Part shown: positions 51,965 to 59,848 of the stretch, piece by piece
How the letters are laid out: the number at the start of each line of letters is the position of its first letter
Position numbering within the stretch: the first letter of the stretch is position 1
Source: Pseudoneobacillus sp052180215
GTDB lineage: Bacteria > Bacillota > Bacilli > Bacillales > Cytobacillaceae
Assembly (NCBI RefSeq): GCF_052180215.1
Contig: NZ_CP197471.1
Span: forward strand, 3,258,001-3,322,000
Direction: 5' to 3'
DNA: 64,000 nucleotides
Notes under the pieces: model-generated
The model's input: the letters and a program-made list of their open reading frames with translations, nothing else
Database searches by the model: none
What the model was told of the DNA's origin: nothing
Program-made: the position numbers and the translations under genes

Positions 51965-51973
51965 GTGTGCTTT

Positions 51974-52840
51974 TCACCAATTTTCGCTAACCTTCTTCAT
52001 ATCCACTATTTGTGCCTCATAAAATTGTTCAATCGATTTTAGTATAACCCTTTCTTCAAAAATATTTCTAATGGTTCGTACTAAAGGGTCATCTGGATTC
52101 TTGGCGTATAAATAAATCGTCCTTGGAGCAATCGATAATAGTGGGGCAATCGTGACAGAATCAACATAAACAGGATGATTGGAGAGTAATTTTCGATCGA
52201 TCATTTTTGTTAATTCTGCTCTTTTTATTTCTTCAAATTCATCATTAAAGAAAGTTGGTTCTTCATCGTACACTAAATGTAAATATTTGACCTTTTCATG
52301 GCGTTTATTAAGAAACTCTCTTAAGGTATGAATAAACATTTGATATTCTTGTTCCATTTTATATTCATCAATAGATAATTCCACATATTTTAATAGTTTC
52401 TCCAAAAATTCTCGTAAACGAAACTTCACAAATGCTTCAAAAGAAAAAGCGATATTCGTATCTTGAAGCAGGTCCATCACGGCCATTTTCAACAGCTTCT
52501 TTTCTTGACCATCTACAATTAGTTCGGCTAGTTCTTTATTTTCACCGTCAATAATCGAATAAATGATATCAAGGATTGCTTGTTGTTCATCTACATCATC
52601 ATAATAAAATTGCTCCGCTAAAATTTTGCGGAACCAATCATCACGTTTTGTAATTAAAATAAATTCATAAAATATGTCAATAACATTATTTTGAATGGGT
52701 TCCTCTAGTAAATGAACATTTATTTTGATTGCTTGCTTTTCTTCAAATAAAAATACCTTATCACTTAGCTCTGTTTGCTTTTCTAATTTGGAATATAGTT
52801 TTCTTGCATCCTCTTTATTTTGGAAGATGATTTCTACCAA
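51974..52840 (-). CDS. ytxC: Putative sporulation protein YtxC
   Basis: The 288-residue soluble, acidic, largely helical protein matches YtxC in length, position next to dnaI and overall character (central FEAFVKFRLREFLEKLLKYVE, C-terminal SIAPRTIYLYAKNPDD). The family is annotated as sporulation-related, but its molecular role is unknown. Translation starts at a TTG (52840), five bases after AGGGGGGA. I see no catalytic motif, signal peptide or membrane span. It lies 198 bp beyond dnaI, behind the dnaI terminator, so it likely has its own promoter. Confidence 0.87.
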   Translation of the reverse strand: MVEIIFQNKEDARKLYSKLEKQTELSDKVFLFEEKQAIKINVHLLEEPIQNNVIDIFYEFILITKRDDWFRKILAEQFYYDDVDEQQAILDIIYSIIDGENKELAELIVDGQEKKLLKMAVMDLLQDTNIAFSFEAFVKFRLREFLEKLLKYVELSIDEYKMEQEYQMFIHTLREFLNKRHEKVKYLHLVYDEEPTFFNDEFEEIKRAELTKMIDRKLLSNHPVYVDSVTIAPLLSIAPRTIYLYAKNPDDPLVRTIRNIFEERVILKSIEQFYEAQIVDMKKVSENW

Positions 52841-53002
52841 CCAAATCCCCCCTATTACACCAGCCGATTTTATATTTAGGAATAATCCATATCATTTTTG
52901 TAGGAAAATACATTTAAAATAATCGGTACATAAAAATGTTTTCTTTTTAATGTATATGGGGGGCTTGTTTAAATTAGAAGTAGCAATGAGGAAATCTTAT
53001 CC

Positions 53003-53036
53003 TAAAAAAAAAGGCAGTTAGCTGTATGCTAACTGC
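53003..53036 (-). terminator. Terminator downstream of dnaI
   Basis: GCAGTTAGC and GCTAACTGC (53014-53022 and 53028-53036) form the stem; the minus strand continues with a T-rich run. The remaining 52841-53002 before ytxC shows no further clear feature. Confidence 0.9.
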
Positions 53037-53038
53037 TT

Positions 53039-53977
53039 TTAGATACGTCGATTAGGACCATCCACTTCAACAGGTTCTGTTAAATAACGTATACGTTCCA
53101 TTAACCTTCTAGCTTTTATTTTTTCTTCCTCCCCACGTTGGCTATAGGTAAGATGATGTTCTAAACCTTCATAATTAAAATTGGATGTAAAAAAGGTCGG
53201 TAGGCTTTCCAGCATACGGAACTGAAGGATAGGACCTAACACTTCATCTCTTAACCAGCTTGACATGGTTTCTGCCCCAATATCATCCAGCATTAAGATA
53301 GGTTCCTTCTTTATTGCTTCTATTTTTTGGTTTAACGTGTGGTCACCGATCGAAGCTTTAAATTCCCTAACTAGCTCTGGAAAATAAACAATCATAGAGG
53401 AGATGCCTTTCTCCGCTAATTCATTGGCTATGGCTCCAAGCAAATATGATTTACCAACACCAAATTTCCCAAAAAAGAATAATCCTTTTACATTTTGACC
53501 AGTAGGGTATCTTTCTACAAATGAAGTTGCCTTATCCACAGCGTCAATCCTTAGAGGGGTGGATTCATCAAGATGAATGTCGGCAAAGGATGCCTTTAGA
53601 ATATCCTTAGGAACATATAAGCTTTGGATTAGTTTTTCATTTTTCTGGCGTTCGTCATGTAATACTTTTCGAGGACAACGGTGATACTCTATGTCAATTG
53701 CTTGTCTATTCAACACCAGTTCAGGCTTATAGCCCTTCATCATATTCACACAGGATTCAAGATTAGCACATTTCTCACATTCTTTACTTTGAGATGAATA
53801 CTCAAATAACTTCATTAAATTTTTTTCAACAAATTCATTAGACAAGTGTTCCTTGTTTTTACTTATAAATGACTTTATATGAGTGTCCTTAAGAATCTCT
53901 TGCTTCATCTGTTCATATCTCTTTTGAAAGTTTTCGTTTAACGAAAGTCTTTTTAATGTATGATTGATTCTTTCCAT
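53039..53977 (-). CDS. dnaI: Primosomal protein DnaI, helicase loader
   Basis: DnaI is the AAA+ loader that places the replicative helicase DnaC on DNA at the origin and at restarted forks, together with DnaB and DnaD. The 312 residues have an N-terminal helicase-binding domain with zinc-ligand cysteines (KECEKCANLESC and a later HRCP) and the C-terminal ATPase domain: Walker A FGKFGVGKSYLL near residue 170, Walker B PILMLDDIGAE, sensor region TFFTSNFN. GGAGGGGGA precedes the ATG at 53977, 16 bp after dnaB. Confidence 0.97.
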   Translation of the reverse strand: MERINHTLKRLSLNENFQKRYEQMKQEILKDTHIKSFISKNKEHLSNEFVEKNLMKLFEYSSQSKECEKCANLESCVNMMKGYKPELVLNRQAIDIEYHRCPRKVLHDERQKNEKLIQSLYVPKDILKASFADIHLDESTPLRIDAVDKATSFVERYPTGQNVKGLFFFGKFGVGKSYLLGAIANELAEKGISSMIVYFPELVREFKASIGDHTLNQKIEAIKKEPILMLDDIGAETMSSWLRDEVLGPILQFRMLESLPTFFTSNFNYEGLEHHLTYSQRGEEEKIKARRLMERIRYLTEPVEVDGPNRRI

Positions 53978-53993
53978 CTACTATCCCCCTCCC

Positions 53994-55382
53994 TTACTTT
54001 TTATATTTCTTTAATCTTTCTTCTAAGGCACGCTTCTTTTCTGCAACATCTTTATTTATTTCTGCTTTAGGTGCGCTTGATTCTTCTTCATTAAACCAAT
54101 CAGGAATAAACTCTGTTCGGATAGGTTTTTTATCATTTTGACTTTTTCTCGTTTTCTTTCCATTTGCCCATTCAAGATACTGACGATTTTCCTTTAGAGC
54201 AAGGTCCATCGCATCCTCAACGGTCTTAACCCCTTTGCGGGCCCAGTGGCTAGCAATCTTTTCAACATATCCTTTGGTTAACTTCATATCTGTTTTGATT
54301 AAAACATAATGAATAAGGACATTCACAACAGCTGGTGTTAACTGCTGATGAAACATGATGTCCTCGACAATTTGCAAATCAGATTTGCTTGGTTCAACTC
54401 CACCAGAGATATCCATCAAAAATTGTCTTGGAGATACCGTTTCAAAATATCTTTTTATTTTTTCTTCCTTAGAATTCGGTTCAGTCGTTTGGACCTTTAA
54501 CAACTCAGGCTGAGTTCGATCAACCAATGCAGGGAGCTTATCTTGATGCTGGAACTGATACCAATCTCTTGCCGCTTTCCTTAGCTCCTCAATATTTATA
54601 TCCTCATCTTCTAATGCACTTAACACAATTGCTTGCATTTGAAGTACATCGATATTATACAGAAAAGCTAAATTGGCAATGGCCTCTTTTACCTTTTGCG
54701 TTAACATTTTTGGTGAAATAAACGAATCCTTTAACCCAGCTAATAATAAATCAAAATTAAAGCTATCAAGGTGGATTTGTATCGCTTTTGAATCATGACG
54801 GCCAACGAACGTTTCCTCTGCCCCCAATTGTAGATCTTGAGATGATTCTTGGTGAAACTGAAATGATTCAGGAGAAGCAGAGGAATAAACGTCCTGAAAA
54901 GATTTGGTAATGTCTTTGTATTCATCAATTGAGGACAATTGGTGATCACTAAAAAAACGTTTTAAACGAGCGAATTGTTTTTTACCAACTTTTTGATATA
55001 AATAAATGTTTAACATTCCATCCAAAAAAAACCGTTCTGGATTTAATGGTGGTTTTAATTCATAAATAAAGGAACGTTCATCATCTTCTAGTTTGACATA
55101 TGTTTTTAAAAGCCCGATTCCCTCGAGCTTTTGCCTAGCCTGAAAGATTTCCTTTAAATTTGTATCTAAATAATTCATTAAACTATGATGGGTCGTCCGC
55201 TCTGACCACAGTCGATTTTCCTCAAGCTCCGTCCATAATGTCATATAAAGACTAAAAGCAGTTGAGCCAATTAATGGTTGGTATAAAAAAGTAAGGATTT
55301 TCTGGTCATAAAAATGGAGCATTCCATCTGAAGATACAACATATCGATCAATAGGGAGGAGCTCCTGCCAATGCTGAGCCAT
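53994..55382 (-). CDS. dnaB: Replication initiation and membrane attachment protein DnaB
   Basis: In Bacillus DnaB is not the helicase but a co-loader with DnaD and DnaI, acting at the membrane-linked origin. The 462 residues match the family in length and begin WQELLPIDRYVVSSDGMLH, contain a winged-helix-like N-terminal domain with LYQPLIGSTAFSLYMTLW, a middle DDBH2 segment (VVNVLIHYVLIKTDMKL) and a lysine-rich C-terminus. AAAGGA stands about ten bases before the ATG. It is followed by dnaI in an apparent two-gene unit. Confidence 0.95.
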   Translation of the reverse strand: MAQHWQELLPIDRYVVSSDGMLHFYDQKILTFLYQPLIGSTAFSLYMTLWTELEENRLWSERTTHHSLMNYLDTNLKEIFQARQKLEGIGLLKTYVKLEDDERSFIYELKPPLNPERFFLDGMLNIYLYQKVGKKQFARLKRFFSDHQLSSIDEYKDITKSFQDVYSSASPESFQFHQESSQDLQLGAEETFVGRHDSKAIQIHLDSFNFDLLLAGLKDSFISPKMLTQKVKEAIANLAFLYNIDVLQMQAIVLSALEDEDINIEELRKAARDWYQFQHQDKLPALVDRTQPELLKVQTTEPNSKEEKIKRYFETVSPRQFLMDISGGVEPSKSDLQIVEDIMFHQQLTPAVVNVLIHYVLIKTDMKLTKGYVEKIASHWARKGVKTVEDAMDLALKENRQYLEWANGKKTRKSQNDKKPIRTEFIPDWFNEEESSAPKAEINKDVAEKKRALEERLKKYKK

Positions 55383-55412
55383 GTGGATTCATTCCTTTGC
55401 ATAAACATAAAA

Positions 55413-55526
55413 AGCGTAAACGCCTTGCTCAGCCCCGACAAGCAAATGTTCTCTAATAAAAGAAGTCTGCTTTTTGACTTCTTTTATTAGAGGTTATTTG
55501 ACCTCGAGGGGCTAGGCGTTGGAGCT
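55413..55526. repeat. Second interspersed Bacillaceae repeat, imperfect inverted repeat with central hairpin
   Basis: Outer arms AACGCCT...AGCCCC...CAAAT pair with ATTTG...GGGGCT...AGGCGTT. Inside lies a perfect 17-nt stem (55451-55467 with 55476-55492). The outer sequence matches, from memory, repeats found between genes in several Bacillus relatives. It fills the dnaB-nrdR gap, where it might also act as a terminator. Confidence 0.7.
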
Positions 55527-55563
55527 GGATTACACCAATTTTGTTCAATTTAAAATACTAAGT

Positions 55564-55594
55564 AAAAAAGAGCCAAAGAACAATCTTTAGCTCT
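55564..55594 (-). terminator. Terminator downstream of nrdR
   Basis: AGAGCCAAAGA and TCTTTAGCTCT pair over 11 positions with one G-T-type wobble; six T follow on the minus strand. It touches the nrdR stop codon. Confidence 0.85.
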
Positions 55595-56057
55595 ATTTGG
55601 ATTTTTCTCTTTTAATCAATTCTTTTAATTCATCTATAAATACGTTAATATCCTTAAATTGCCGGTAAACAGAGGCAAAACGTACATAGGCAACCTCATC
55701 TATTTTAGCTAATCGGTCCATTACCATTTCACCAATGGATTCACTATTAATTTCGGAAATTCCTGCACTTCGAAGTTCCTTTTCCACTTCATGTACGATT
55801 TCTTCTAGTTGTTTTAGTGCAACTGGTCGTTTTTCACATGCTTTGATGAGACCTCTTAAAATTTTCTCTGTACTAAATTCCTCGCGAGTTCCTTCTTTTT
55901 TTACTACGATTAGTGGGATTTCCTCCACCTTTTCAAACGTAGTAAATCGAAAATTACATAACTCACATTCCCGTCTACGACGTATGGCTCTACTTTCATC
56001 TACTGGGCGAGAATCTAGTACACGTGTACCGTTATGTTGACATGAAGGACATTTCAT
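55593..56057 (-). CDS. nrdR: Transcriptional repressor NrdR
   Basis: NrdR represses ribonucleotide reductase genes in response to ATP/dATP. The 154 residues hold the zinc ribbon (Cys3, Cys6, Cys31, Cys34; MKCPSCQHN...CELCNFRF) and the ATP-cone domain (about 49-139; PLIVVKKEGTREEFSTEKIL). I start at the ATG at 56057, six bases after TTGGAGCTG; five more in-frame codons upstream lie in that site. Its neighbour dnaB matches B. subtilis, where nrdR (ytcG) precedes dnaB. No NrdR box was looked for systematically. Confidence 0.97.
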   Translation of the reverse strand: MKCPSCQHNGTRVLDSRPVDESRAIRRRRECELCNFRFTTFEKVEEIPLIVVKKEGTREEFSTEKILRGLIKACEKRPVALKQLEEIVHEVEKELRSAGISEINSESIGEMVMDRLAKIDEVAYVRFASVYRQFKDINVFIDELKELIKREKSK

Positions 56058-56150
56058 ATAAATCAGCTCCAATAGAATTCTCTTGTTGGTTGAATTCTCT
56101 CTATTACTATCTTATAAAAAACACTTTATGAAGACAAGCTTCTTAACTGA

Positions 56151-56543
56151 CTAATTACCTCTTCCTGTTCCAATCATGGAGGCTTGTTTATTCAGTTTTT
56201 GATAAAATAAATCGATTTCATTTTTTAATTGAGGATATGATCCAAATAATGAAAAAGACTCAGTTGAAATATGTAGATCAACAGCCACTTCATATGGTCG
56301 AACTGCTACCACAGTAATAATGAGAAAATAAGTTTTACCCCTTTTTATTTTAACAGAAAATTCACCATGCTCCTGTGAAATATTTTCCAGATGTAACATT
56401 TGATCTTCAAATATAAGCTTTTTAACCAATTCAAATATTTGCTTAAAACTACCTTTATAATAATGTGTTTTTAAATGCTCGTCCTTGTGATTTTCTGTTG
56501 TTTCACATTGTTTTTCATACCGAGATAAAATAGAGCCGAACAT
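56151..56543 (-). CDS. Conserved-looking protein of unknown function
   Basis: The 130-residue protein has no signal peptide or clear membrane span. It begins MFGSILSRYEKQ, has a basic-acidic middle and a beta-rich stretch (YFLIITVVAVRPYEVAVDLH) followed by STESFSLFGSYPQLKNEI. I do not recognise the family with certainty; the alternation suggests a small alpha/beta fold, perhaps like DUF1499-type proteins. GGAGGG stands eight bases before the ATG at 56543, and 19 upstream in-frame codons are unsupported. It lies between speD and nrdR, separated from speD by a terminator. Confidence 0.75.
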   Translation of the reverse strand: MFGSILSRYEKQCETTENHKDEHLKTHYYKGSFKQIFELVKKLIFEDQMLHLENISQEHGEFSVKIKRGKTYFLIITVVAVRPYEVAVDLHISTESFSLFGSYPQLKNEIDLFYQKLNKQASMIGTGRGN

Positions 56544-56575
56544 TTTGGTTTCCCTCCAATAACAGTAATAAGTAT

Positions 56576-56604
56576 AAAAAAAGAGGTGTATATTATACAC
56601 CTCT
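56576..56604 (-). terminator. Terminator downstream of speD
   Basis: AGAGGTGTATA and TATACACCTCT form a perfect 11-bp stem with a 1-nt loop by eye; seven T follow on the minus strand. Confidence 0.92.
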
Positions 56605-56627
56605 CGTTAAGTATCAATTCAAAAAAA

Positions 56628-57008
56628 TTATAAAACTTTTGCTTGGGCTTGCTTCATGTGAACCGGACCCATTCCACGAGGAATTTCAATATTCTCACGA
56701 GTTTGAGCGTTTAAAGCTTCCGCGATATAATCAGCTGCAATATTTGGATTTAAGTCTCCACAAGTATAAACATCAATACTAGCATATCCATGCTCTGGGA
56801 AACTATGAATAGTTAAGTGTGATTCAGAAATTATAACTACTCCACTCACGCCTTGAGGTGCAAATTTATGAAAAGCAACCTCACGAACTTCTGCTCCAGA
56901 TTTTAATGCAGCATCAACAAAGATTCTTTCAATTAGTTCCATATCATTTAATTTTTCAAAATCGCATCCCCATAATTCAGAGATTACGTGACGACCCATT
57001 GTTTCCAT
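56628..57008 (-). CDS. speD: S-adenosylmethionine decarboxylase proenzyme
   Basis: SpeD makes decarboxylated S-adenosylmethionine, the aminopropyl donor for spermidine. The 126-residue proenzyme self-cleaves before Ser63 in SESHLTIHSFPEHGY, producing the pyruvoyl cofactor; His68 and Cys83 in VYTCGDLNP are also conserved. AAGGGGGAAG precedes the ATG at 57008. In B. subtilis it is co-transcribed with gapB; here a gapB terminator and a separate promoter precede it. Its 134-nt leader looks structured and can pair with the ribosome binding site, suggesting translational control. Confidence 0.98.
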   Translation of the reverse strand: METMGRHVISELWGCDFEKLNDMELIERIFVDAALKSGAEVREVAFHKFAPQGVSGVVIISESHLTIHSFPEHGYASIDVYTCGDLNPNIAADYIAEALNAQTRENIEIPRGMGPVHMKQAQAKVL

Positions 57009-57142
57009 TTTTTACTTCCCCCTTAACCTGGTTATCATGAATTCTTTAAAAACTGGTAAACTTAACTACCACGGGGGAAAGTTAGTCCAAAGAGGTCCTA
57101 ACCCTTTAAGTAGCTACCTATTACCTTAAGAAGAAGTTCACG
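57009..57142 (-). ncRNA. Structured 5-prime leader of speD, candidate regulatory RNA
   Basis: From the predicted start near 57142 to the ATG, the minus-strand leader has GGTAGCTACTTAA pairing with TTAAGTTTACC around an inner hairpin AAAGGGTTAG/CTAACTTT. The five C immediately after the inner hairpin (ACTTTCCCCC) can instead pair with the ribosome binding site AAGGGGGAAGT. This gives two competing states, one hiding the site. It matches no riboswitch class I know. Hand-drawn pairing only. Confidence 0.5.
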
Positions 57143-57148
57143 ATGACT

Positions 57149-57177
57149 AGTATACTTTGTTTATATTATTTTTGCAA
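57149..57177 (-). promoter_or_regulatory. Sigma-A promoter of speD
   Basis: Minus strand TTGCAA (57172-57177), 17 bp, TATACT (57149-57154). The rest of the gap up to gapB holds the gapB terminator and AT-rich sequence. Confidence 0.65.
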
Positions 57178-57280
57178 CACATGAAATTAAAATTTTTTAA
57201 TAATAATAACAAAATGTACGTACACCCATCTACACACGTATTTCCCCATTTTCCAACACAGAAAATCTTTTCAAAATAAT

Positions 57281-57312
57281 AAAAAAGCCTGCTGATTTCC
57301 AGCAAGCTTTTC
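57281..57312 (-). terminator. Terminator downstream of gapB
   Basis: AAAAGC(C/T)TGCTG arms pair with one mismatch around a short loop; the minus strand continues TTTTTTATTAT. It separates gapB from speD. Confidence 0.85.
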
Positions 57313-57315
57313 CTA

Positions 57316-58350
57316 TTATCCTACCTTTACAGAAACTGCTTGATTGACCATTGCTTCTGCTACATATTTTACTAAATCTACTACTCTAGAAGAATATCCC
57401 CATTCATTGTCATACCATGCTAAAACCTTTACTTTATTGGACCCGATGACCATTGTAGATAGACCATCAATGATAGCTGAATGATCATTTGTATTAAAAT
57501 CAACTGATACTAATGGTTCAGTAGTGAATCCTAATATACCTTTTAATTCTCCATACGAAGCTTCAATAAAGGCATCATTTACATCATCAATGGTGACATC
57601 TTTTTCTAAATCTACTACTAAATCAACCAATGAAACATTTGGCGTAGGTACACGTAAAGCCATTCCATGTAATTTACCCTTTAACTCAGGTAATACCAAT
57701 GATAATGCTTTGGCTGCACCAGTAGTTGTTGGAATAATAGATTGTGCACATCCGCGAGCTCTTCTTAAATCCTTGTGTGGATTATCAATATTATTTTGAT
57801 CATTTGTATAGGCATGAACAGTTGTCATTAAACCATTTATAATACCAAATTTATCATTAAGTACTTTAGCTACCGGTGCTAAACAATTCGTTGTACAGGA
57901 AGCGTTTGAAATAATTTGATGATTATTCACATCAAATACTTCTTCATTTACTCCCATCACAATAGTGATATCTTCATTTTTCCCTGGAGCGGTTAAAATA
58001 ACCTTTTTAGCGCCTGCTTCAATATGACCTATTGCTTTATCTTTTGAGTTAAATTTTCCTGTTGCTTCAATAACGATGTCGATATTAAGCTCTTTCCAAG
58101 GTAAAAGTTTAGGATCACGGTTGCTTAATAGTTGCACTCTTTTTCCATTTACTTCAATTGAATCATCAAGAGGAATAACTTCCCCTTCAAATTGACCATG
58201 ATTTGTGTCATACTTTATCAAATGAGCAAGTGTCTCCGCTGGATAACTTGCATTTATCGCAACAATTTCAAGATTATCTTCTAAAATTGCTTTTCTAAAT
58301 ACCATTCTGCCGATTCTTCCGAAGCCGTTAATTGCTATTCTTGGTTTCAT
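57316..58350 (-). CDS. gapB: Glyceraldehyde-3-phosphate dehydrogenase, gluconeogenic NADP-type (GapB)
   Basis: GapB runs the GAPDH reaction in the gluconeogenic direction, preferring NADP. The 344 residues have the Rossmann start IAINGFGRIGRMVFRK, catalytic Cys152 in SNASCTTNCLAP, the GLMTTVHAYTNDQ motif and WYDNEWGYSSRVVDL. The second strand ends AINASYPAETL rather than the Asp-containing version of the glycolytic enzyme, which fits NADP use. GAGGGG precedes the ATG at 58350. Two CcpN-like boxes lie in its promoter region, so it should be repressed on sugars. Confidence 0.96.
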   Translation of the reverse strand: MKPRIAINGFGRIGRMVFRKAILEDNLEIVAINASYPAETLAHLIKYDTNHGQFEGEVIPLDDSIEVNGKRVQLLSNRDPKLLPWKELNIDIVIEATGKFNSKDKAIGHIEAGAKKVILTAPGKNEDITIVMGVNEEVFDVNNHQIISNASCTTNCLAPVAKVLNDKFGIINGLMTTVHAYTNDQNNIDNPHKDLRRARGCAQSIIPTTTGAAKALSLVLPELKGKLHGMALRVPTPNVSLVDLVVDLEKDVTIDDVNDAFIEASYGELKGILGFTTEPLVSVDFNTNDHSAIIDGLSTMVIGSNKVKVLAWYDNEWGYSSRVVDLVKYVAEAMVNQAVSVKVG

Positions 58351-58370
58351 TATGTGTCCCCTCTCACAAT

Positions 58371-58381
58371 AATGTTATACT
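58371..58381 (+). promoter_or_regulatory. Second CcpN-like box upstream of gapB (inverted)
   Basis: AATGTTATACT matches the CcpN consensus TRTGHYATAYW at all but the first base. It faces the opposite way to the box at 58404-58414 and lies in the early transcribed region of gapB. Confidence 0.55.
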
Positions 58382-58403
58382 TTATATCTGTATTGTTATA
58401 ATT

Positions 58404-58426
58404 AGTATAACATATTTGCCAATTAT
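58404..58426 (-). promoter_or_regulatory. gapB promoter with CcpN box
   Basis: On the minus strand TATGTTATACT (58404-58414) fits the CcpN consensus TRTGHYATAYW at every position. It lies between a TTGGCA (-35 candidate) and a TATAAC (-10 candidate), so CcpN would sit within the promoter. CcpN represses gapB in B. subtilis. Confidence 0.7.
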
Positions 58427-58493
58427 TGTGATAGTAAAAATGCAAAAAATAAAAGTTGTACTTTTCAGAATAAACAAAATTTCATTTTCAGAC

Positions 58494-58522
58494 AAAAAAA
58501 CGACTTAAGGTTGCCCTTAAGC
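58494..58522 (-). terminator. Terminator downstream of coaE
   Basis: CTTAAGG (58504-58510) and CCTTAAG (58515-58521) form the stem with a 4-nt loop; seven T follow on the minus strand. Confidence 0.88.
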
Positions 58523-58524
58523 CA

Positions 58525-59124
58525 TTAGATGACCTGCCATTTTCTTAATACATGGAGCAGTTGTTCTTTTGTTACTTCCAATGTTCCATTGTTGTTAATC
58601 ACTTCATCCGCTAGGTTTACTTTATTCTTTAGCGGCATTTGGGAATGAATACGAGCTAATGCTTCTTGCTCGGATAATGGATTACGAGACATGAGTCTCT
58701 GAAGTTGAGTTGCTTCATCCACATAAACGAGTAATGTTCGGTCAACCATGTGAGTTAACTTACTTTCAAACAGAAGTGGAATATCTAGAACGATTACAGT
58801 GTGACCAGCAGCAATGTAATTATCCTTTTCCTGATTCATATTCTCCCTTACAGCTGGGTGAACTATAGCATTTAGTTGTAATCTTTTCTCTTCATCATGA
58901 AACACAATAGATCCTAATTTTACCCGATTGATATCTCCATCTTCCGTTAATATATCTGCACCGAAAGCTTCAATGATCTTCTGATAGGCTGTTTCCCCTT
59001 TTTCTACCACTTTGCGTGCTGCAATATCTGCATCGACAATGGGAATGTCCATATCCCGCAGCATTTGGGATACGGTACTTTTACCACTTGCAATCCCACC
59101 AGTTAAACCTATGATTAATGCCAT
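58525..59124 (-). CDS. coaE: Dephospho-CoA kinase
   Basis: CoaE phosphorylates dephospho-CoA, the last step of coenzyme A synthesis. The 199 residues have the P-loop GLTGGIASGKST, the substrate motif VDADIAARKVVEKG and IVLDIPLLFESKL, and the lid-region RLMSRNPLSEQEALARI. AAAGGG precedes the ATG at 59124. It follows ytaF by 18 bp and mutM/polA further up; this order (polA-mutM-ytaF-coaE) matches B. subtilis, and the genes are probably co-transcribed. Confidence 0.98.
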   Translation of the reverse strand: MALIIGLTGGIASGKSTVSQMLRDMDIPIVDADIAARKVVEKGETAYQKIIEAFGADILTEDGDINRVKLGSIVFHDEEKRLQLNAIVHPAVRENMNQEKDNYIAAGHTVIVLDIPLLFESKLTHMVDRTLLVYVDEATQLQRLMSRNPLSEQEALARIHSQMPLKNKVNLADEVINNNGTLEVTKEQLLHVLRKWQVI

Positions 59125-59142
59125 ACTTAAACCCTTTCATAT

Positions 59143-59778
59143 TTAAAATTTCCAAACGCCAATGATGATTAATAGGATACCAGGAATAAAAGTAAACTTT
59201 TGAACCCAATCACTTTTGGAAAAAAATGTACCACTTTTAATTCCCATCCAAACAAATACTGAGCTCATAACGGCAACTACAATCGCTAATGCAATCGGAG
59301 AAAAGCCAAGCATTGCAGCCCCAATTCCAGCTCCAAATGCATCTAAGGATAAAGCTACCCCTAACATAAGTGCTTCAATTCCAGTAATGGTTCCTGACAA
59401 GTCAAAATCGGCAGACATTGGTTTTCTCAAAATATTAATCACAATTCCAAGTGATTTAATTTCAAAATTAACTATGGTTTTTTCAATTGTAACAAGCTCT
59501 TTATTTTTTTCGGGTCTGAAAAATTGAAAAAGCACCCATGCCCCTAGACCAATTAAAATGAGCCCACCCAATTGATCTGTTATCTCAGGTGATAATATCC
59601 TCGCTAGGAAATGGCCTAGTCCTGCAGCAACCAAAAGGGAGACAGCTGAACATGTAGCAATAATGAAAATAGATTTTAGAGGTATTTGCATCTTACGCAA
59701 ACCATAAGTGAATCCAACACTAAAACTATCGAGACTAACTGCGAAAGCAAGAACAAGTAGTGATATAAATTGTGCCAT
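59143..59778 (-). CDS. ytaF: Sporulation membrane protein YtaF (MntP-like family)
   Basis: The 211-residue protein has six predicted membrane spans in two related halves: FAVSLDSFSVGFTYGLR in the first and GVALSLDAFGAGIGAAML in the second, the internal-repeat pattern of the MntP/YtaF exporter-like family. The substrate is unknown; the B. subtilis gene is linked to sporulation. I use the ATG at 59778, nine bases after GGAAGGAG; the frame opens 39 codons earlier, running into the end of mutM, without support. Downstream coaE is close. Confidence 0.92.
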   Translation of the reverse strand: MAQFISLLVLAFAVSLDSFSVGFTYGLRKMQIPLKSIFIIATCSAVSLLVAAGLGHFLARILSPEITDQLGGLILIGLGAWVLFQFFRPEKNKELVTIEKTIVNFEIKSLGIVINILRKPMSADFDLSGTITGIEALMLGVALSLDAFGAGIGAAMLGFSPIALAIVVAVMSSVFVWMGIKSGTFFSKSDWVQKFTFIPGILLIIIGVWKF

Positions 59779-59848
59779 TAGAAAAGGCTCCTTCCTGTCA
59801 AATGCTACGACAGTATATGTAAGAAGCCTTTTAAATGTTATTGTAACG

